A stretch of 49,967 bases of DNA from Thiocystis violacea (GCF_016583575.1 NZ_NRRG01000038.1:1-49967), one strand, 5' to 3'; shown: positions 1-7,064, numbered from the stretch's first letter. Numbers and translations are program-made. The notes: generated from the letters alone by a model not told the origin.

Positions 1-127
1 TGATTCGCTTAGGTGCGGTTTGCTTGTTTACTTAGAATGATTTTGGCTATACCGTTGATTTATAACGGTTGCGCTGTTGACTGAAAATCCGCGTGTCGGT
101 GGTTCGATTCCGCCCCTGGGCACCAAA
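1..127. repeat. Terminal direct repeat, left copy (circular contig overlap)
   Basis: Bases 1-127 are identical to 49841-49967. A perfect 127-base repeat that stops exactly at both window ends is the usual signature of a circular molecule assembled with a k-mer of 127, so the unique genome is about 49,840 bp. The repeat includes non-tRNA sequence upstream of the tRNA fragment in both copies, which argues against these being an attL/attR pair in a chromosome. Confidence 0.85.
79..125 (+). other. attP: attP core: 3' half of tRNA-Phe(GAA)
   Basis: Bases 81-87 read CTGAAAA, the anticodon loop of tRNA-Phe with GAA at 83-85. They are followed by a variable loop, a T-arm containing GGTTCGATTCC, the acceptor strand CCTGGGC and ACCA ending at 125. 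The D-arm, 5' acceptor strand and correct 5' anticodon stem are missing, so this is not a functional tRNA gene. A 3'-tRNA fragment beside an integrase is the classic attP core: on integration it would restore the 3' end of the host tRNA-Phe gene. The same fragment recurs in the right terminal copy. Confidence 0.85.
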
Positions 128-158
128 TTTTCAAAGAGTTACGGCTTTCATGGTCTCG

Positions 159-191
159 GCCTCCTTAAAATGGAGGCCAAACTCCTTAAAA
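159..191. promoter_or_regulatory. Candidate integrase arm-type sites (P' arm)
   Basis: The decamer CTCCTTAAAA occurs at 161-170 and again at 182-191, exactly 21 bp apart (two helical turns). A third copy lies on the other side of the attP core at 49816-49825. Direct repeats flanking the core are where the N-terminal arm-binding domain of tyrosine recombinases usually binds. The first copy also lies in a hairpin with GGCCTCC/GGAGGCC arms (159-179) just downstream of the integrase stop. Confidence 0.5.
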
Positions 192-200
192 TGCCACGCC

Positions 201-1256
201 TCACCGCGTTGCCGGCGCCTTCGCCGGGAGCACGTCGTAAACCCTCAGCATCGCCGCCGATCGGTGGCCGCTGGCGGCCAGCTTGTCCCCTTCCGCGTCG
301 CTCACTCCCGCCCTTTTGAGGTCGTGGATGGTGAACCGTGCGTTCCCAAGTTCGGCCCAGCTCGTCATGCTCCGCTGCCAGGCGGTCTGAATCGTGGTTT
401 CGCGCATGCGTCCGCGCGTGGGGCTTGGGATCAGGTAGAGTCCGAGGATGTCGCCATGCAGCGCGAGCGCTGTCTCGACGGCTTTGCGCAGCCGTGGAGT
501 CCAACCGGTCAGGGCGTCCTTGCTGCCCTTGCGCCGGGCGGCGAACAGCCCCTCGGGGCCGATATCCTCGCGGCGTAGATCGCAGACCTCGGAGAGTCGG
601 AGCCGGCACAGATACGCCAGCTCAGCGACCGGCACCAGATAGGGGTAGCGCGTCGCGGCGTGGAGCAGGAACGCGGCGTATTCCCCGTCTGTCACGTAGC
701 GCTGGCGTGGCTCCTCCTTCAAGGTCTTGACGCCTCGGCCGGGGTTGCTGGTCATGAGGTCGCGCTCATAAGCCCAGGCGAACAGGCGCCTTAGATAGCG
801 CAGCTCATGGTTGGCTCGGGTGCGGCTCGATTCGGCGCGTTTGTCGACGTAGCCGCGCACGGCTCCTGGGGTCCAGTCGGTCAGCCGGGTTTCGGCCAGC
901 GGGATACCCGCGCGGGTTTCGGCAACCCGTAGCCGGGTCGCGCACAGGCGGTAGTCGCGTTGCGTGGTCTGCGCGAGATCCTGCCAGGCGGGCGACGCCT
1001 CGAACAGGTCCATCAAGGCCCCGAGGGTGTCAAGCGGCGCGGGCCGGGTCGCGGTTTCGTAGGCTTCCCAGATCTCGCGCAGCGTGCATTCCGGGCCGCA
1101 TAGGCGCGCGGCCTTGGTGCGGCGGGTCGCGGGGTTATAGTGGTGGCGGATCCAGCGTCCGCGCCCGCTCGGATCCCAGTAGACGTAGGGCGGGAGCGCG
1201 TCGGGTTTGATGCCGTGCGGCAGCTTGACGGTTTGGCTTCGGCGTCGCGGCGCCAT
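201..1256 (-). CDS. int: Tyrosine recombinase / phage integrase
   Basis: A protein of 351 residues that would catalyse site-specific integration and excision between attP (next to its 3' end) and the host tRNA-Phe gene. Tyrosine-recombinase signatures are visible: the first Arg in the LRLSEV segment, a Lys in RKGSK, the HxxR box in HDLKR, a further His in SGHRS, and the nucleophile Tyr in LRVYDV near the C-terminus. The N-terminal half would hold arm-binding and core-binding (SAM-like) domains. The ATG at 1256 is chosen because it overlaps the upstream DUF4224 stop as TGATG, implying translational coupling; the frame stays open further upstream but that would overlap the upstream gene. It is the last gene of the leftward operon. 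Confidence 0.93.
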   Translation of the reverse strand: MAPRRRSQTVKLPHGIKPDALPPYVYWDPSGRGRWIRHHYNPATRRTKAARLCGPECTLREIWEAYETATRPAPLDTLGALMDLFEASPAWQDLAQTTQRDYRLCATRLRVAETRAGIPLAETRLTDWTPGAVRGYVDKRAESSRTRANHELRYLRRLFAWAYERDLMTSNPGRGVKTLKEEPRQRYVTDGEYAAFLLHAATRYPYLVPVAELAYLCRLRLSEVCDLRREDIGPEGLFAARRKGSKDALTGWTPRLRKAVETALALHGDILGLYLIPSPTRGRMRETTIQTAWQRSMTSWAELGNARFTIHDLKRAGVSDAEGDKLAASGHRSAAMLRVYDVLPAKAPATR

Positions 1257-1465
1257 CAGAATTCCAGCCGTTGCGGGGGCGGTTCGGAGCGATCGGGCCG
1301 GAGTCCGAGCGCAGCGTTGACGGCTTCGAGGGTTGTCCAGATCCCGGCCTTGCCTCGAAAATACCGCACGCCCTGGCGCTGACACCAGCGCTCGATATCC
1401 GCTTGCTGTTTGTAGCCCGTCAGGGTCGCGAGGTCTTCTGGGCCGAAGGCGGACGGGTGGCTCAC
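1256..1465 (-). CDS. DUF4224 protein, probable excisionase-like
   Basis: A protein of 69 residues starting at GTG 1465. The segment FGPEDLATLTGYKQ followed by an IERWCQRQGV-type stretch matches the short DUF4224 family, which is commonly encoded directly upstream of phage integrases and is thought to be a small winged-helix DNA-binding protein. The start is fixed by the GTGA overlap with the preceding gene's stop; the stop overlaps the integrase ATG. From position and size it is the best candidate for the recombination directionality factor, though that role is inferred. Confidence 0.7.
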   Translation of the reverse strand: MSHPSAFGPEDLATLTGYKQQADIERWCQRQGVRYFRGKAGIWTTLEAVNAALGLRPDRSEPPPQRLEF

Positions 1466-1668
1466 GGGTTCATAGTCTCTTCGCGGCGGTACGAACAGCC
1501 GGATAGGTGGATGCCGATCACGCCGGGCTTCGGGCCGTCGCCGAGATACCAGCGCGGATCTGTGGTGGCGTGGTTCATGGCGCAAGCGTGGAGCTGGGCG
1601 GAGTGCCATCCGTCGGCCTTGGCCCAATCCGAATCGTCATCAAAGAAGAAAGCGAGCTGTTCTGGCAT
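1462..1668 (-). CDS. Hypothetical protein, 68 aa
   Basis: A small protein with an acidic, aromatic N-terminus (MPEQLAFFFDDDSDWAKADG) and three cysteines. I do not recognise the family. It is supported by its place in the leftward operon and by the 4-nt GTGA overlap with the downstream DUF4224 gene. No membrane segment is visible. A role in integration or excision control is possible from position only. Confidence 0.5.
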   Translation of the reverse strand: MPEQLAFFFDDDSDWAKADGWHSAQLHACAMNHATTDPRWYLGDGPKPGVIGIHLSGCSYRREETMNP

Positions 1669-1700
1669 CGGTCCGGCCTGAATTTACGGGTTTTTGGCTG

Positions 1701-1726
1701 TTATCAGGGCGTGGTGGCCCTGATAA
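1701..1726. terminator. 10-bp perfect hairpin between early genes
   Basis: TTATCAGGGC (1701-1710) and GCCCTGATAA (1717-1726) form a perfect 10-bp stem with a 6-nt loop in the gap between the genes ending at 1734 and starting at 1668 on the minus strand. No U-run follows on either strand, so it may be an attenuator, an RNA-processing site or a protein-binding site rather than a full terminator. Confidence 0.4.
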
Positions 1727-1733
1727 TCAGTGG

Positions 1734-2003
1734 TTAGGGCAAAACCAAACAATCAGGCACAACCCCATGCCTAGGGGCTTCCCCGCAATATGTCGCGCCG
1801 TCAAATTCTGGCGCTCGTTTGACGCGCAGGTCGGCAAATCTTATGCCCACATACCCAGCATCCCGCGATTGAACCAGTGCCGCGATCTTCGCTTTACTTG
1901 CGCTATCCGCGAAATAAATGCCAGGCTGGAATCCAGCGCAAGTGACAAGAAAAGCCCTAACAAGCGGTTCCAGGCGAGGCGCGCTATCAACGTCGTTTGT
2001 CAT
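1734..2003 (-). CDS. Hypothetical protein, 89 aa
   Basis: The start at 2003 is chosen because a clear GGGAGG ribosome-binding site precedes it; a longer frame reaches 2099 without such a site. The protein reads like a small phage early protein with one strand-helix unit (AFLVTCAGFQPGIYFADSAS, then an Ala/Lys helix). That layout, hydrophobic strand then FADSASKAK or FAADGDQARRVA, is shared loosely with the upstream 66-aa protein, so the two may be distant paralogues. No function is assigned. Confidence 0.55.
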   Translation of the reverse strand: MTNDVDSAPRLEPLVRAFLVTCAGFQPGIYFADSASKAKIAALVQSRDAGYVGIRFADLRVKRAPEFDGATYCGEAPRHGVVPDCLVLP

Positions 2004-2044
2004 TCTGAAACCTCCCAGCGGGCGCACCCGCCTGAACCTTGGCG

Positions 2045-2245
2045 TTATGCTGGAGAACGCAGCAACATCACGGGGCCTCGGTCCGTCACATCCATACATA
2101 TCGCGTGATTGATCCAGTCCCGTTTACCGAGGCATGATTCATCCTCGTATTGCTGTGCAACGCGGCGCGCCTGGTCGCCGTCAGCGGCAAACACCACCAT
2201 CGCCTCGGTGAAAGGGTCAAATTGCACCAGCCTCCAAACCCGCAT
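2045..2245 (-). CDS. Hypothetical protein, 66 aa
   Basis: Begins MRVWRLVQFDPFTEAMVVFA and continues with an ADGDQARRVAQQYEDES helix. The ATG at 2245 has GGAG nine bases upstream, better than a TTG at 2290 that would extend it by 15 residues. It resembles many short phage accessory proteins of the leftward operon, and its pattern is similar to the next gene downstream. Function unknown. Confidence 0.5.
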   Translation of the reverse strand: MRVWRLVQFDPFTEAMVVFAADGDQARRVAQQYEDESCLGKRDWINHAICMDVTDRGPVMLLRSPA

Positions 2246-2329
2246 AGCACGCTGCTCCAGCCGACCCGCGCGATCGGCGATGTAGTTCAATCTCGGCCAT
2301 GTGCCGCGCGCGGGCGGCTGACCATGGCG

Positions 2330-2926
2330 TTATGCGGCGTCGATGTCAGTGCATGTCCACGAATACGATGTGAACACTCCGACTCTGAATGTTTTTTCGC
2401 AGCCATGGCATTCGTATTCAGCGGTCGATTCGTCATAAAGCAGTCCTTCGCTGTCGCTTGGCGCGTTTTCGTATCCGCAGTAAGGGCATATCGCTGATTC
2501 AACGCTGAATGTTTCCATCTTATAGCCATCGATAAAGCCGGCCTGCGCGGGTGGGCGTACCCGGTCAAAAGCCTGCATGAAATCATGCGTAAGTCTTGCG
2601 TAAAATTTCCGGGTTTTTTGGCTCCCGTAGATTGTCACGCCGTTTTCATGCCATTCGCCGTCGAGCTTGATCGGTAAACAGCGCTCGACGATGTAAGGTC
2701 CGCCGCTGTTCTTGTGGTGGTATACGGTCCCTGACACTGGTGGCGATGCCGGTACTGTGGGATTCCTCCGGTGCCGCGCAGCCACATCCGCCGGGTCGTC
2801 CAGCTTCAACACAGGGAGCTGTCCGCCCTTGCATCCTGGTGTCACGCAGCGCGCATGAGGATTTATCAATCTGTCGCGGCGCTGCAATTCTCGGCCGCAA
2901 AACGGGCATGGTTTGATGTAGATCAC
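2330..2926 (-). CDS. Zinc-ribbon protein with Lar-like N-terminus
   Basis: A protein of 198 residues starting at GTG 2926, a start fixed by the GTGA overlap with a 48-aa gene. The N-terminus has a CPFCG motif and a second Cys pair, as in Lar-like restriction-alleviation zinc ribbons. The middle has a beta-rich segment (YHHKNSGGPYIVERCLPIK), and a second zinc ribbon (CPYCG ... CHGC) lies near the C-terminus. Lar proteins reduce host type I restriction; whether this fusion does so is unknown. It may simply be a multi-zinc-ribbon nucleic-acid-binding protein. Confidence 0.6.
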   Translation of the reverse strand: MIYIKPCPFCGRELQRRDRLINPHARCVTPGCKGGQLPVLKLDDPADVAARHRRNPTVPASPPVSGTVYHHKNSGGPYIVERCLPIKLDGEWHENGVTIYGSQKTRKFYARLTHDFMQAFDRVRPPAQAGFIDGYKMETFSVESAICPYCGYENAPSDSEGLLYDESTAEYECHGCEKTFRVGVFTSYSWTCTDIDAA

Positions 2927-3069
2927 GCCCGCATCCACGCCAGCGGATGAGCGCGGACAATGGCCCGGAGCGCCTTCAGGTCCGGTCGGCCGATGTAGAT
3001 CCGTTTCCCTTCCCAGGGGCCTGACGCGGCGACCCAACATAGGACGGGTGACTCGGTGTCTGGTGTCAT
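2923..3069 (-). CDS. Small protein, 48 aa
   Basis: Reads MTPDTESPVLCWVAASGPWE and ends HPLAWMRA. It is linked on both sides: its ATG (3069) overlaps the stop of the winged-helix gene as ATGA, and its stop overlaps the GTG start of the zinc-ribbon gene as GTGA. Two coupled junctions make a chance ORF unlikely. Mixed strand/helix composition, no membrane segment. Function unknown. Confidence 0.6.
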   Translation of the reverse strand: MTPDTESPVLCWVAASGPWEGKRIYIGRPDLKALRAIVRAHPLAWMRA

Positions 3070-4109
3070 GCCAGCTCTCGCATGAAGCCGGCCATTTCGC
3101 TGAACAGGGCCGAGATCTCGGGGACGGACGGGATCGCGCGCCCGGCTTCCAGTCGTTCTCCGCAGGCGTCCAGGGCTTCGGCGTAGGAGGCCGCTTCGAG
3201 GAGCTTCGGCTTTGGGTCTGGCGCGTCGCGGATCATTCGGGCGATGAAGTGGCCCGTCTGTTTGGGCGGGCTCAAGGGATCGACCCGGCGCGGGTGTTGG
3301 CTGGGCGGGCCGTTGAGGTAATACCCGTAATCAGGCACCAGGCCACCCAGGCCGCTCAGTCGTCCGACGGATCCGTCCAGGAACAGGTCAAGCAGTACCC
3401 GCTGAACGATTGGCTTGGGGGCCGCGACGCGCGCGGTCAGTTCGCTGAACGTCACCGGGGTCAGGTAACACAGCTCGGAGAGGATCAGGTCTCGAACCCT
3501 GTCGTCCGTCCAGGCCGCGGGGTTTGGCGCGTCGAACTCGTCCGCCTCGCGGCTGCCGTGGGCGCTGTAGTCCGGCTTGTCTGGGTAGACGCGCAGCGAT
3601 TCCAGATGTTCGCGCAACCCCATTGTGCTGGCCGTCTCCAGCGCATCGGGCCACTCGGAATCGATCGCGGGCGGACCCTGGCGCGTCCCGATCGGCCCGG
3701 CGTCGAGCGCGGCGCTTTCGGCCAGCTCCCCGACGTCTTGGGCGAGGATCCGGGCGAGGCGGTCGCGCTCCTGGTCCGTGAGCGGCGGCGCCGCGTCCAG
3801 CGGATCGCTGGGCGCCTCGCGAGGGCTCAACAGGCTGCCGATCGGCCGACGCTCCGACGGGGCGGGCGGCGCTGGATCATCACCATCGCGCGCGGCCACC
3901 CAGGTTTTACGGGGGTTGTTTTTGGTCCCGTGAACCAGGCCGGCCTCACGAACCAGGCCGCGACGTTTGAGGTGCGAAATAGCGGTGCAAACCTGGGTCG
4001 GGCTTTCGGCGAGCAGGCACTCGCTGAACACATCCGCCGCGGTAAGGGGGCGCGTAGCGGCCTCGATGACCGCCTGGATCTCGGAGATCAACGTCGCGGG
4101 CGCGCTCAT
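3066..4109 (-). CDS. Winged-helix domain protein
   Basis: A protein of 347 residues. Residues about 5-65 form a winged-helix-like unit (TLISEIQAVIEAATRPLTAA, then a QVCTAISHLKRRGLV recognition-helix pattern). A second similar unit is in the middle (LILSELCYLTPVTFSELTAR...PIVQRVLLDLFLDGSV). The rest is Pro/Asp-rich linker plus a C-terminal helix. Two predicted DNA-binding modules suggest a phage regulator or replication accessory protein, but I cannot name the family. The ATG at 4109 overlaps the stop of the upstream membrane peptide gene as ATGA. Confidence 0.6.
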   Translation of the reverse strand: MSAPATLISEIQAVIEAATRPLTAADVFSECLLAESPTQVCTAISHLKRRGLVREAGLVHGTKNNPRKTWVAARDGDDPAPPAPSERRPIGSLLSPREAPSDPLDAAPPLTDQERDRLARILAQDVGELAESAALDAGPIGTRQGPPAIDSEWPDALETASTMGLREHLESLRVYPDKPDYSAHGSREADEFDAPNPAAWTDDRVRDLILSELCYLTPVTFSELTARVAAPKPIVQRVLLDLFLDGSVGRLSGLGGLVPDYGYYLNGPPSQHPRRVDPLSPPKQTGHFIARMIRDAPDPKPKLLEAASYAEALDACGERLEAGRAIPSVPEISALFSEMAGFMRELA

Positions 4110-4246
4110 GCCGACGCCCCCCACCAATAGCCGATCGCGATCAGCAGCGAGCAAACGGCGACGAGCGCGGCGAGCAGCGCGGCGGCGAACCAATAATGCT
4201 CGCGGTCGATCGCATCCATGGGGTCGTCATAATCTGGATCGAACAT
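4106..4246 (-). CDS. Single-pass membrane peptide, 46 aa
   Basis: An acidic start (MFDPDYDDPMDAIDREHYW) is followed by one long hydrophobic helix rich in Ala, Leu, Val and Ile, then a short WWGASA tail. Its stop overlaps the ATG of the next gene (ATGA), and it starts 12 bases after the preceding gene's stop. Small membrane peptides of phage early operons can act in superinfection exclusion or as toxins; here that is only a possibility. Confidence 0.6.
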   Translation of the reverse strand: MFDPDYDDPMDAIDREHYWFAAALLAALVAVCSLLIAIGYWWGASA

Positions 4247-4257
4247 GGCGGGTTTCC

Positions 4258-4671
4258 TCAGCCGATCTCGGCAAAAATCTGGGTGTTGGGCGCGGTCTCT
4301 TGGGTGGCGACGTAGAGCCGGATCTCGGGGGCCTGGCTGTCGTCGCCGAACAGGGGCGCTTGCGGCGGGAGATGGGCGAGGATTTTTGCCAGGTGGCCCA
4401 CGGTCGGGGTTTCAAAGCGCGTGGTGGCGCCGCCGCCGATCGGGATGAGGGTCTGCCCATCCTGCTCCGCGCGCCATTGGTCAAAACTGGCCAGGGTCGC
4501 GCGGGCGATCTGGACGCCGTTGTCGGGTTCGTCTCCATCGGGGTCGAGCAGGTCGAGCACATCATCCAGGGCCTGGGCCAGTGCGTCGGCGTAGGCGCGC
4601 GTGGGGCGCACGGGTGGCGCCGCGCGGCTGGGTCGGCAAGCGTGAAGGGGCTGGGCTGGGCTGGGGAACAT
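4258..4671 (-). CDS. Hypothetical protein, 137 aa
   Basis: The start has a GGGAG ribosome-binding site six bases upstream of ATG 4671. After a Pro/Arg-rich first 25 residues the protein is helical and acidic (ADALAQALDDVLDLLDPDGD) with a beta-rich second half. No recognised domain. It sits between the DUF2303 gene and the membrane peptide in the leftward operon. The N-terminal stretch is low-complexity, so a start nearer residue 28 cannot be excluded. Confidence 0.55.
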   Translation of the reverse strand: MFPSPAQPLHACRPSRAAPPVRPTRAYADALAQALDDVLDLLDPDGDEPDNGVQIARATLASFDQWRAEQDGQTLIPIGGGATTRFETPTVGHLAKILAHLPPQAPLFGDDSQAPEIRLYVATQETAPNTQIFAEIG

Positions 4672-4726
4672 CGGGGTCTCCCGGGTGATCCGCGCGGCCG
4701 TTTCCGGTCGCGCGGCTTGGGTTGTC

Positions 4727-5524
4727 TTACGACTGGGTGAAGACGCCCAGGTGGACGCGCTCGCTGATATCCGAGATCCCGCTGGTCAGCTCGGCGCACA
4801 CCAGGGCGCTGAATTCCTCGGCCCACTGGCGCTGGAGCGTCTCCCGGCTCAGCAGGCGAAGCCGGATGCTGGGCGGATCGGTCGGGGCGTAGACGAGCCG
4901 CACCTGTAGATCGCGCTCGGCGAGATCCTCGAAGGGCGCGGCGGTCACGACCATGAGCGTGGGCGGCTGGCTGGTGATCACGGCGGACTCCAGAAGTGAG
5001 CGCTCGCGCTTGAGGTCGGTCTCTTCGTTGCTCGCGGCTCGGGTGGCCTTGGTGTCGAGCTTCTGGAGTTGCTGGACCGCCGTGGCCTGGGTCATGGGCA
5101 CCCCTGGCGCGGAGAAAAAGGTGAGGTCGCTGGACCAGTCGAGCACGTAATCCAGCAGCTCGCCCTGCAAGCGCGGGGCTTTCAGCAGGGATTCCAGGGC
5201 CGCGTAAGCCGGCGTTTGACGCAGTTGCAGGACGGCGCGGAAATCCCCCCACTCCGGCTCGGCCTCGGTGCCGTGGTTGATCCTGGCAATGGCCTTGAAT
5301 TGTTCCGGGTCGAGAAACACGCGCGAGCTGGGGCCCGCGTGGTCGGTCACGTAGTCGGCCCAGGCTTTGAGGCTGCTGGTCTGATAGGTGCCGCGCAGAC
5401 GCCGCGGTTCGCGGGCGTGGGACTCGGTGTTTTCGAGCCGGTAATCCTTGGGCAGGACGCAGGTGTCGGGCGTCGGGTTGAGCCCGGCAAGGATCAGGGC
5501 GCGCAGTTGTTCAAGGTCGATCAT
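4727..5524 (-). CDS. DUF2303 / YfdQ-like phage protein
   Basis: A protein of 265 residues. The order of segments (N-terminal MIDLEQLRALIL, central LKAWADYVTDHAG, FLDPEQFKAIARINHG, WGDFRAVLQLRQTPAY, C-terminal ISERVHLGVF) is characteristic of the DUF2303 family, represented by YfdQ of the E. coli CPS-53 prophage. The molecular function of the family is unknown; members are encoded in early, non-structural phage operons with a small partner, as here. The ATG overlaps the stop of the upstream partner gene (ATGA). Confidence 0.85.
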   Translation of the reverse strand: MIDLEQLRALILAGLNPTPDTCVLPKDYRLENTESHAREPRRLRGTYQTSSLKAWADYVTDHAGPSSRVFLDPEQFKAIARINHGTEAEPEWGDFRAVLQLRQTPAYAALESLLKAPRLQGELLDYVLDWSSDLTFFSAPGVPMTQATAVQQLQKLDTKATRAASNEETDLKRERSLLESAVITSQPPTLMVVTAAPFEDLAERDLQVRLVYAPTDPPSIRLRLLSRETLQRQWAEEFSALVCAELTSGISDISERVHLGVFTQS

Positions 5525-5868
5525 GGCTTAGAGCCCTCGAAGTCAAAGCTGGTTTGGGTTTCGGGCAGCACGCTCATGTGCCCATTGGCGTAGATGTAGA
5601 CGAGCGTTTCCGCGCCGCTCTCGTCGCTGGTCTTGCCCTTCTCGGTCGGGCGGGTGACGGACACGCGGGTTGTCACGAGGATCTGCCCGGAGCCCTTGGA
5701 GCGGTCGAAGGTCATGTCGAGCGAGAGTCGGCCCTTGACCTTGCTGTCGTCGATGTCGCGCATGGCCTTGGCCACGGCGACCGCCGCATGGCGGAACTGC
5801 GATTCGACGGATCCACCGTCGAGTTCGGCGATGGTGGCCCAGATGTCCGGGGCGGGAGGTGTTGGCAT
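5521..5868 (-). CDS. Conserved phage protein, partner of DUF2303
   Basis: A protein of 115 residues. The layout (TIAELDGGSVESQFRHAAVA, then a KVKGRLSLDMTF strand, then RPTEKGKTSDES and a C-terminal SVLPETQTSF) fits the small protein found beside DUF2303 genes in many prophages (YfdP-type position). It probably works with the DUF2303 protein, since the genes overlap by 4 nt. No catalytic motif visible. Confidence 0.65.
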   Translation of the reverse strand: MPTPPAPDIWATIAELDGGSVESQFRHAAVAVAKAMRDIDDSKVKGRLSLDMTFDRSKGSGQILVTTRVSVTRPTEKGKTSDESGAETLVYIYANGHMSVLPETQTSFDFEGSKP

Positions 5869-5897
5869 GGCGGTGCCCTCCTGGGGCGGGTTGGCGA

Positions 5898-6176
5898 TCA
5901 GTTGAACGGTCTGGACTTGGCGCGGCGCTTGGCTTTCAGGCGCGCGCGCCCTTGGGACAGGTCGCTGGGCGAGAGGTCGACGGTGCGCTTGGGCTGGGGC
6001 GCGCCGGTGTCGAGCTGGCTCTTGATGGGGATCAGGCAGATCCGCGCCGGAGGCTCGGGATGGTTGCGGCGACGCGCGGGGATCGGATCGGGGCGTAGCT
6101 CGCGGAACGGGAGATCGAACTGGGTGCCCATGGCGGCGTCGAGGCTGTCGACCAAATCGTTGGCGGTCGGGCTCAT
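5898..6176 (-). CDS. Hypothetical basic protein, 92 aa
   Basis: Begins MSPTANDLVDSLDAAMGTQF and ends in an Arg/Lys-rich tail (RARLKAKRRAKSRPFN). The basic C-terminus suggests nucleic-acid contact but no fold is recognisable. The ATG at 6176 overlaps the upstream gene's stop as ATGA, which decides the start over a longer in-frame extension to 6407. Confidence 0.55.
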   Translation of the reverse strand: MSPTANDLVDSLDAAMGTQFDLPFRELRPDPIPARRRNHPEPPARICLIPIKSQLDTGAPQPKRTVDLSPSDLSQGRARLKAKRRAKSRPFN

Positions 6177-6382
6177 GGACGGGCCTCCAGGGCGAGGATC
6201 GTCACGGCGCGGGCGCTGGCGTGGCGCGCGGCGAATTCGGGCGAGGTGCCGAGATCGCGCACCAGGCGCACCGCTTCGGCGGCGATCAGGCCGGCGGCTG
6301 AGGTCTGCGAGAAGCGGGCGGCGATTTGGCGGGCGAAGCGGATGCGGGTGGCTGGTTTGTCCATGTCGATTCTGCTTGTCAT
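6173..6382 (-). CDS. Hypothetical protein, 69 aa, first gene of leftward operon
   Basis: From ATG 6382 the protein begins MTSRIDMDKPATRIRF and is Ala-rich and helical. A second in-frame ATG at 6364 is equally possible, as neither has a convincing ribosome-binding site. It is the first gene after the leftward promoter and operators (6401-6466). Extending to 6484 would run over those operators, so it is rejected. Function unknown. Confidence 0.5.
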   Translation of the reverse strand: MTSRIDMDKPATRIRFARQIAARFSQTSAAGLIAAEAVRLVRDLGTSPEFAARHASARAVTILALEARP

Positions 6383-6400
6383 TGCGCGGGGGTCGGTTTG

Positions 6401-6412
6401 CAAGCAATCTTG
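6401..6412. promoter_or_regulatory. Repressor operator, left region, site 1
   Basis: CAAGCAATCTTG: a perfect CAAG-N4-CTTG inverted repeat about 14 bases downstream of the predicted leftward -10. The full 14-bp CAAGCAATCTTGCT is repeated exactly at 6455-6468. Confidence 0.6.
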
Positions 6413-6425
6413 CTGTGATGGCTCA

Positions 6426-6454
6426 AAATTACAAGTAAACTTTGATGCCGTCAA
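6426..6454 (-). promoter_or_regulatory. Leftward early promoter with operators
   Basis: On the minus strand TTGACG (6454-6449) is followed after 17 bp by TAATTT (6431-6426), a good sigma-70 arrangement. A near-match operator, CAAGTAAACTTT, fills the spacer (6432-6443), and exact operators lie at 6401-6412 and 6455-6466. Repressor binding would block the start of the operon that ends with the integrase, like PL of lambda. Confidence 0.6.
6432..6443. promoter_or_regulatory. Repressor operator, left region, site 2 (imperfect)
   Basis: CAAGTAAACTTT matches CAAG-N4-CTTG with one mismatch and lies within the 17-bp spacer of the leftward promoter. Confidence 0.45.
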
Positions 6455-6466
6455 CAAGCAATCTTG
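6455..6466. promoter_or_regulatory. Repressor operator, left region, site 3
   Basis: CAAGCAATCTTG: a perfect CAAG-N4-CTTG site abutting the -35 of the leftward promoter. Confidence 0.6.
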
Positions 6467-6658
6467 CTTTTCCGATTGGGACAAGTTCGCGGAGGGTTGA
6501 TCGTGAGAGTTTTGAGGCTAGCAGGACGGGCAGGCGTGCAGGTCGTGACGGTGGCGGACGTGGCCGCCCAAACAGGGGACTTTGCGGCGAGAGAGAAAAA
6601 AACAGGCGGGTGGGAGGTCGGAATCGCCGACGCGGAACCCGGTTGGCTTAGGGTCAGG
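6467..6658. other. Non-coding gap between leftward promoter and repressor gene
   Basis: About 190 bases between the last left operator and the repressor stop. Open frames here lack a ribosome-binding site and look like antisense shadows. It could be the repressor 3' UTR, which reads into the leftward promoter. I see no terminator hairpin. Confidence 0.4.
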
Positions 6659-7027
6659 TCATTTGTCGAGGATCAGGGCGAGCAATCCGAGGAACTGCTT
6701 GACGCTCAAGCGCCCCTCTTCCAGGGACGAGACTAGGTTAAGAATGCCGGCCTGGGCCTCTTCAGGTAGGCCGGCGAGATTGACGATCTGTTCCCAGTCA
6801 TCCGAATACTTTGGCTCCTTCCCTGTAACCAGCCAGTTCGGATTTAATTTCAACGCCTTGGCGAGCTGAACCAGTTTTCGCGGATCCTGGGTTTCCCCGC
6901 GCTCGATCAGCCCCACGGCCTGCCCGCTCATGTTGACCATTTTTCCGAGCGCGGCTTGAGAGAGCTTCGGCTTGTCTGGCCGAATCTCTTCCCGTGCCTG
7001 CCGTAATCGTTGCCCGAGCGCGCTCAT
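6659..7027 (-). CDS. HTH_XRE-type lysogeny repressor, short form
   Basis: A protein of 122 residues. It begins MSALGQRLRQAREEIRPDKP and has a clear XRE/Cro-C1 helix-turn-helix (KLSQAALGKMVNMSGQAVGL, then an IERGET turn) and a helical C-terminus for oligomerisation. There is no room for an S24 peptidase domain, so RecA-stimulated self-cleavage is not expected; induction may instead need an antirepressor such as the BRO-N or Rha proteins of this phage. The start at 7027 is preferred to 7102 because the longer form would run through the right operators and the cro start. No Shine-Dalgarno is visible before 7027. Confidence 0.85.
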   Translation of the reverse strand: MSALGQRLRQAREEIRPDKPKLSQAALGKMVNMSGQAVGLIERGETQDPRKLVQLAKALKLNPNWLVTGKEPKYSDDWEQIVNLAGLPEEAQAGILNLVSSLEEGRLSVKQFLGLLALILDK

Positions 7028-7052
7028 ATCGCAATTGTCCGCTAGCGGGTCG

Positions 7053-7064
7053 CAAGTTTGCTTG
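7053..7064. promoter_or_regulatory. Repressor operator, right region, site 1
   Basis: CAAGTTTGCTTG, a perfect CAAG-N4-CTTG inverted repeat directly upstream of the rightward -35, between the divergent repressor and Cro-like genes. Confidence 0.6.

Noticed and set aside
79-125. Functional tRNA-Phe gene
   Set aside because: Only the 3' half is present; the D-arm and 5' acceptor strand are missing and the 5' anticodon stem does not pair fully.
1-127. attL/attR pair of an integrated prophage, or physical phage terminal redundancy
   Set aside because: The repeat includes upstream non-tRNA sequence in both copies and ends exactly at the window edges; a 127-base assembly overlap of a circle is simpler.
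4227-5252. 341-residue minus-strand frame overlapping the DUF2303 gene
   Set aside because: Arg/Pro/Gly-rich with no fold; the other frame encodes a recognised family.
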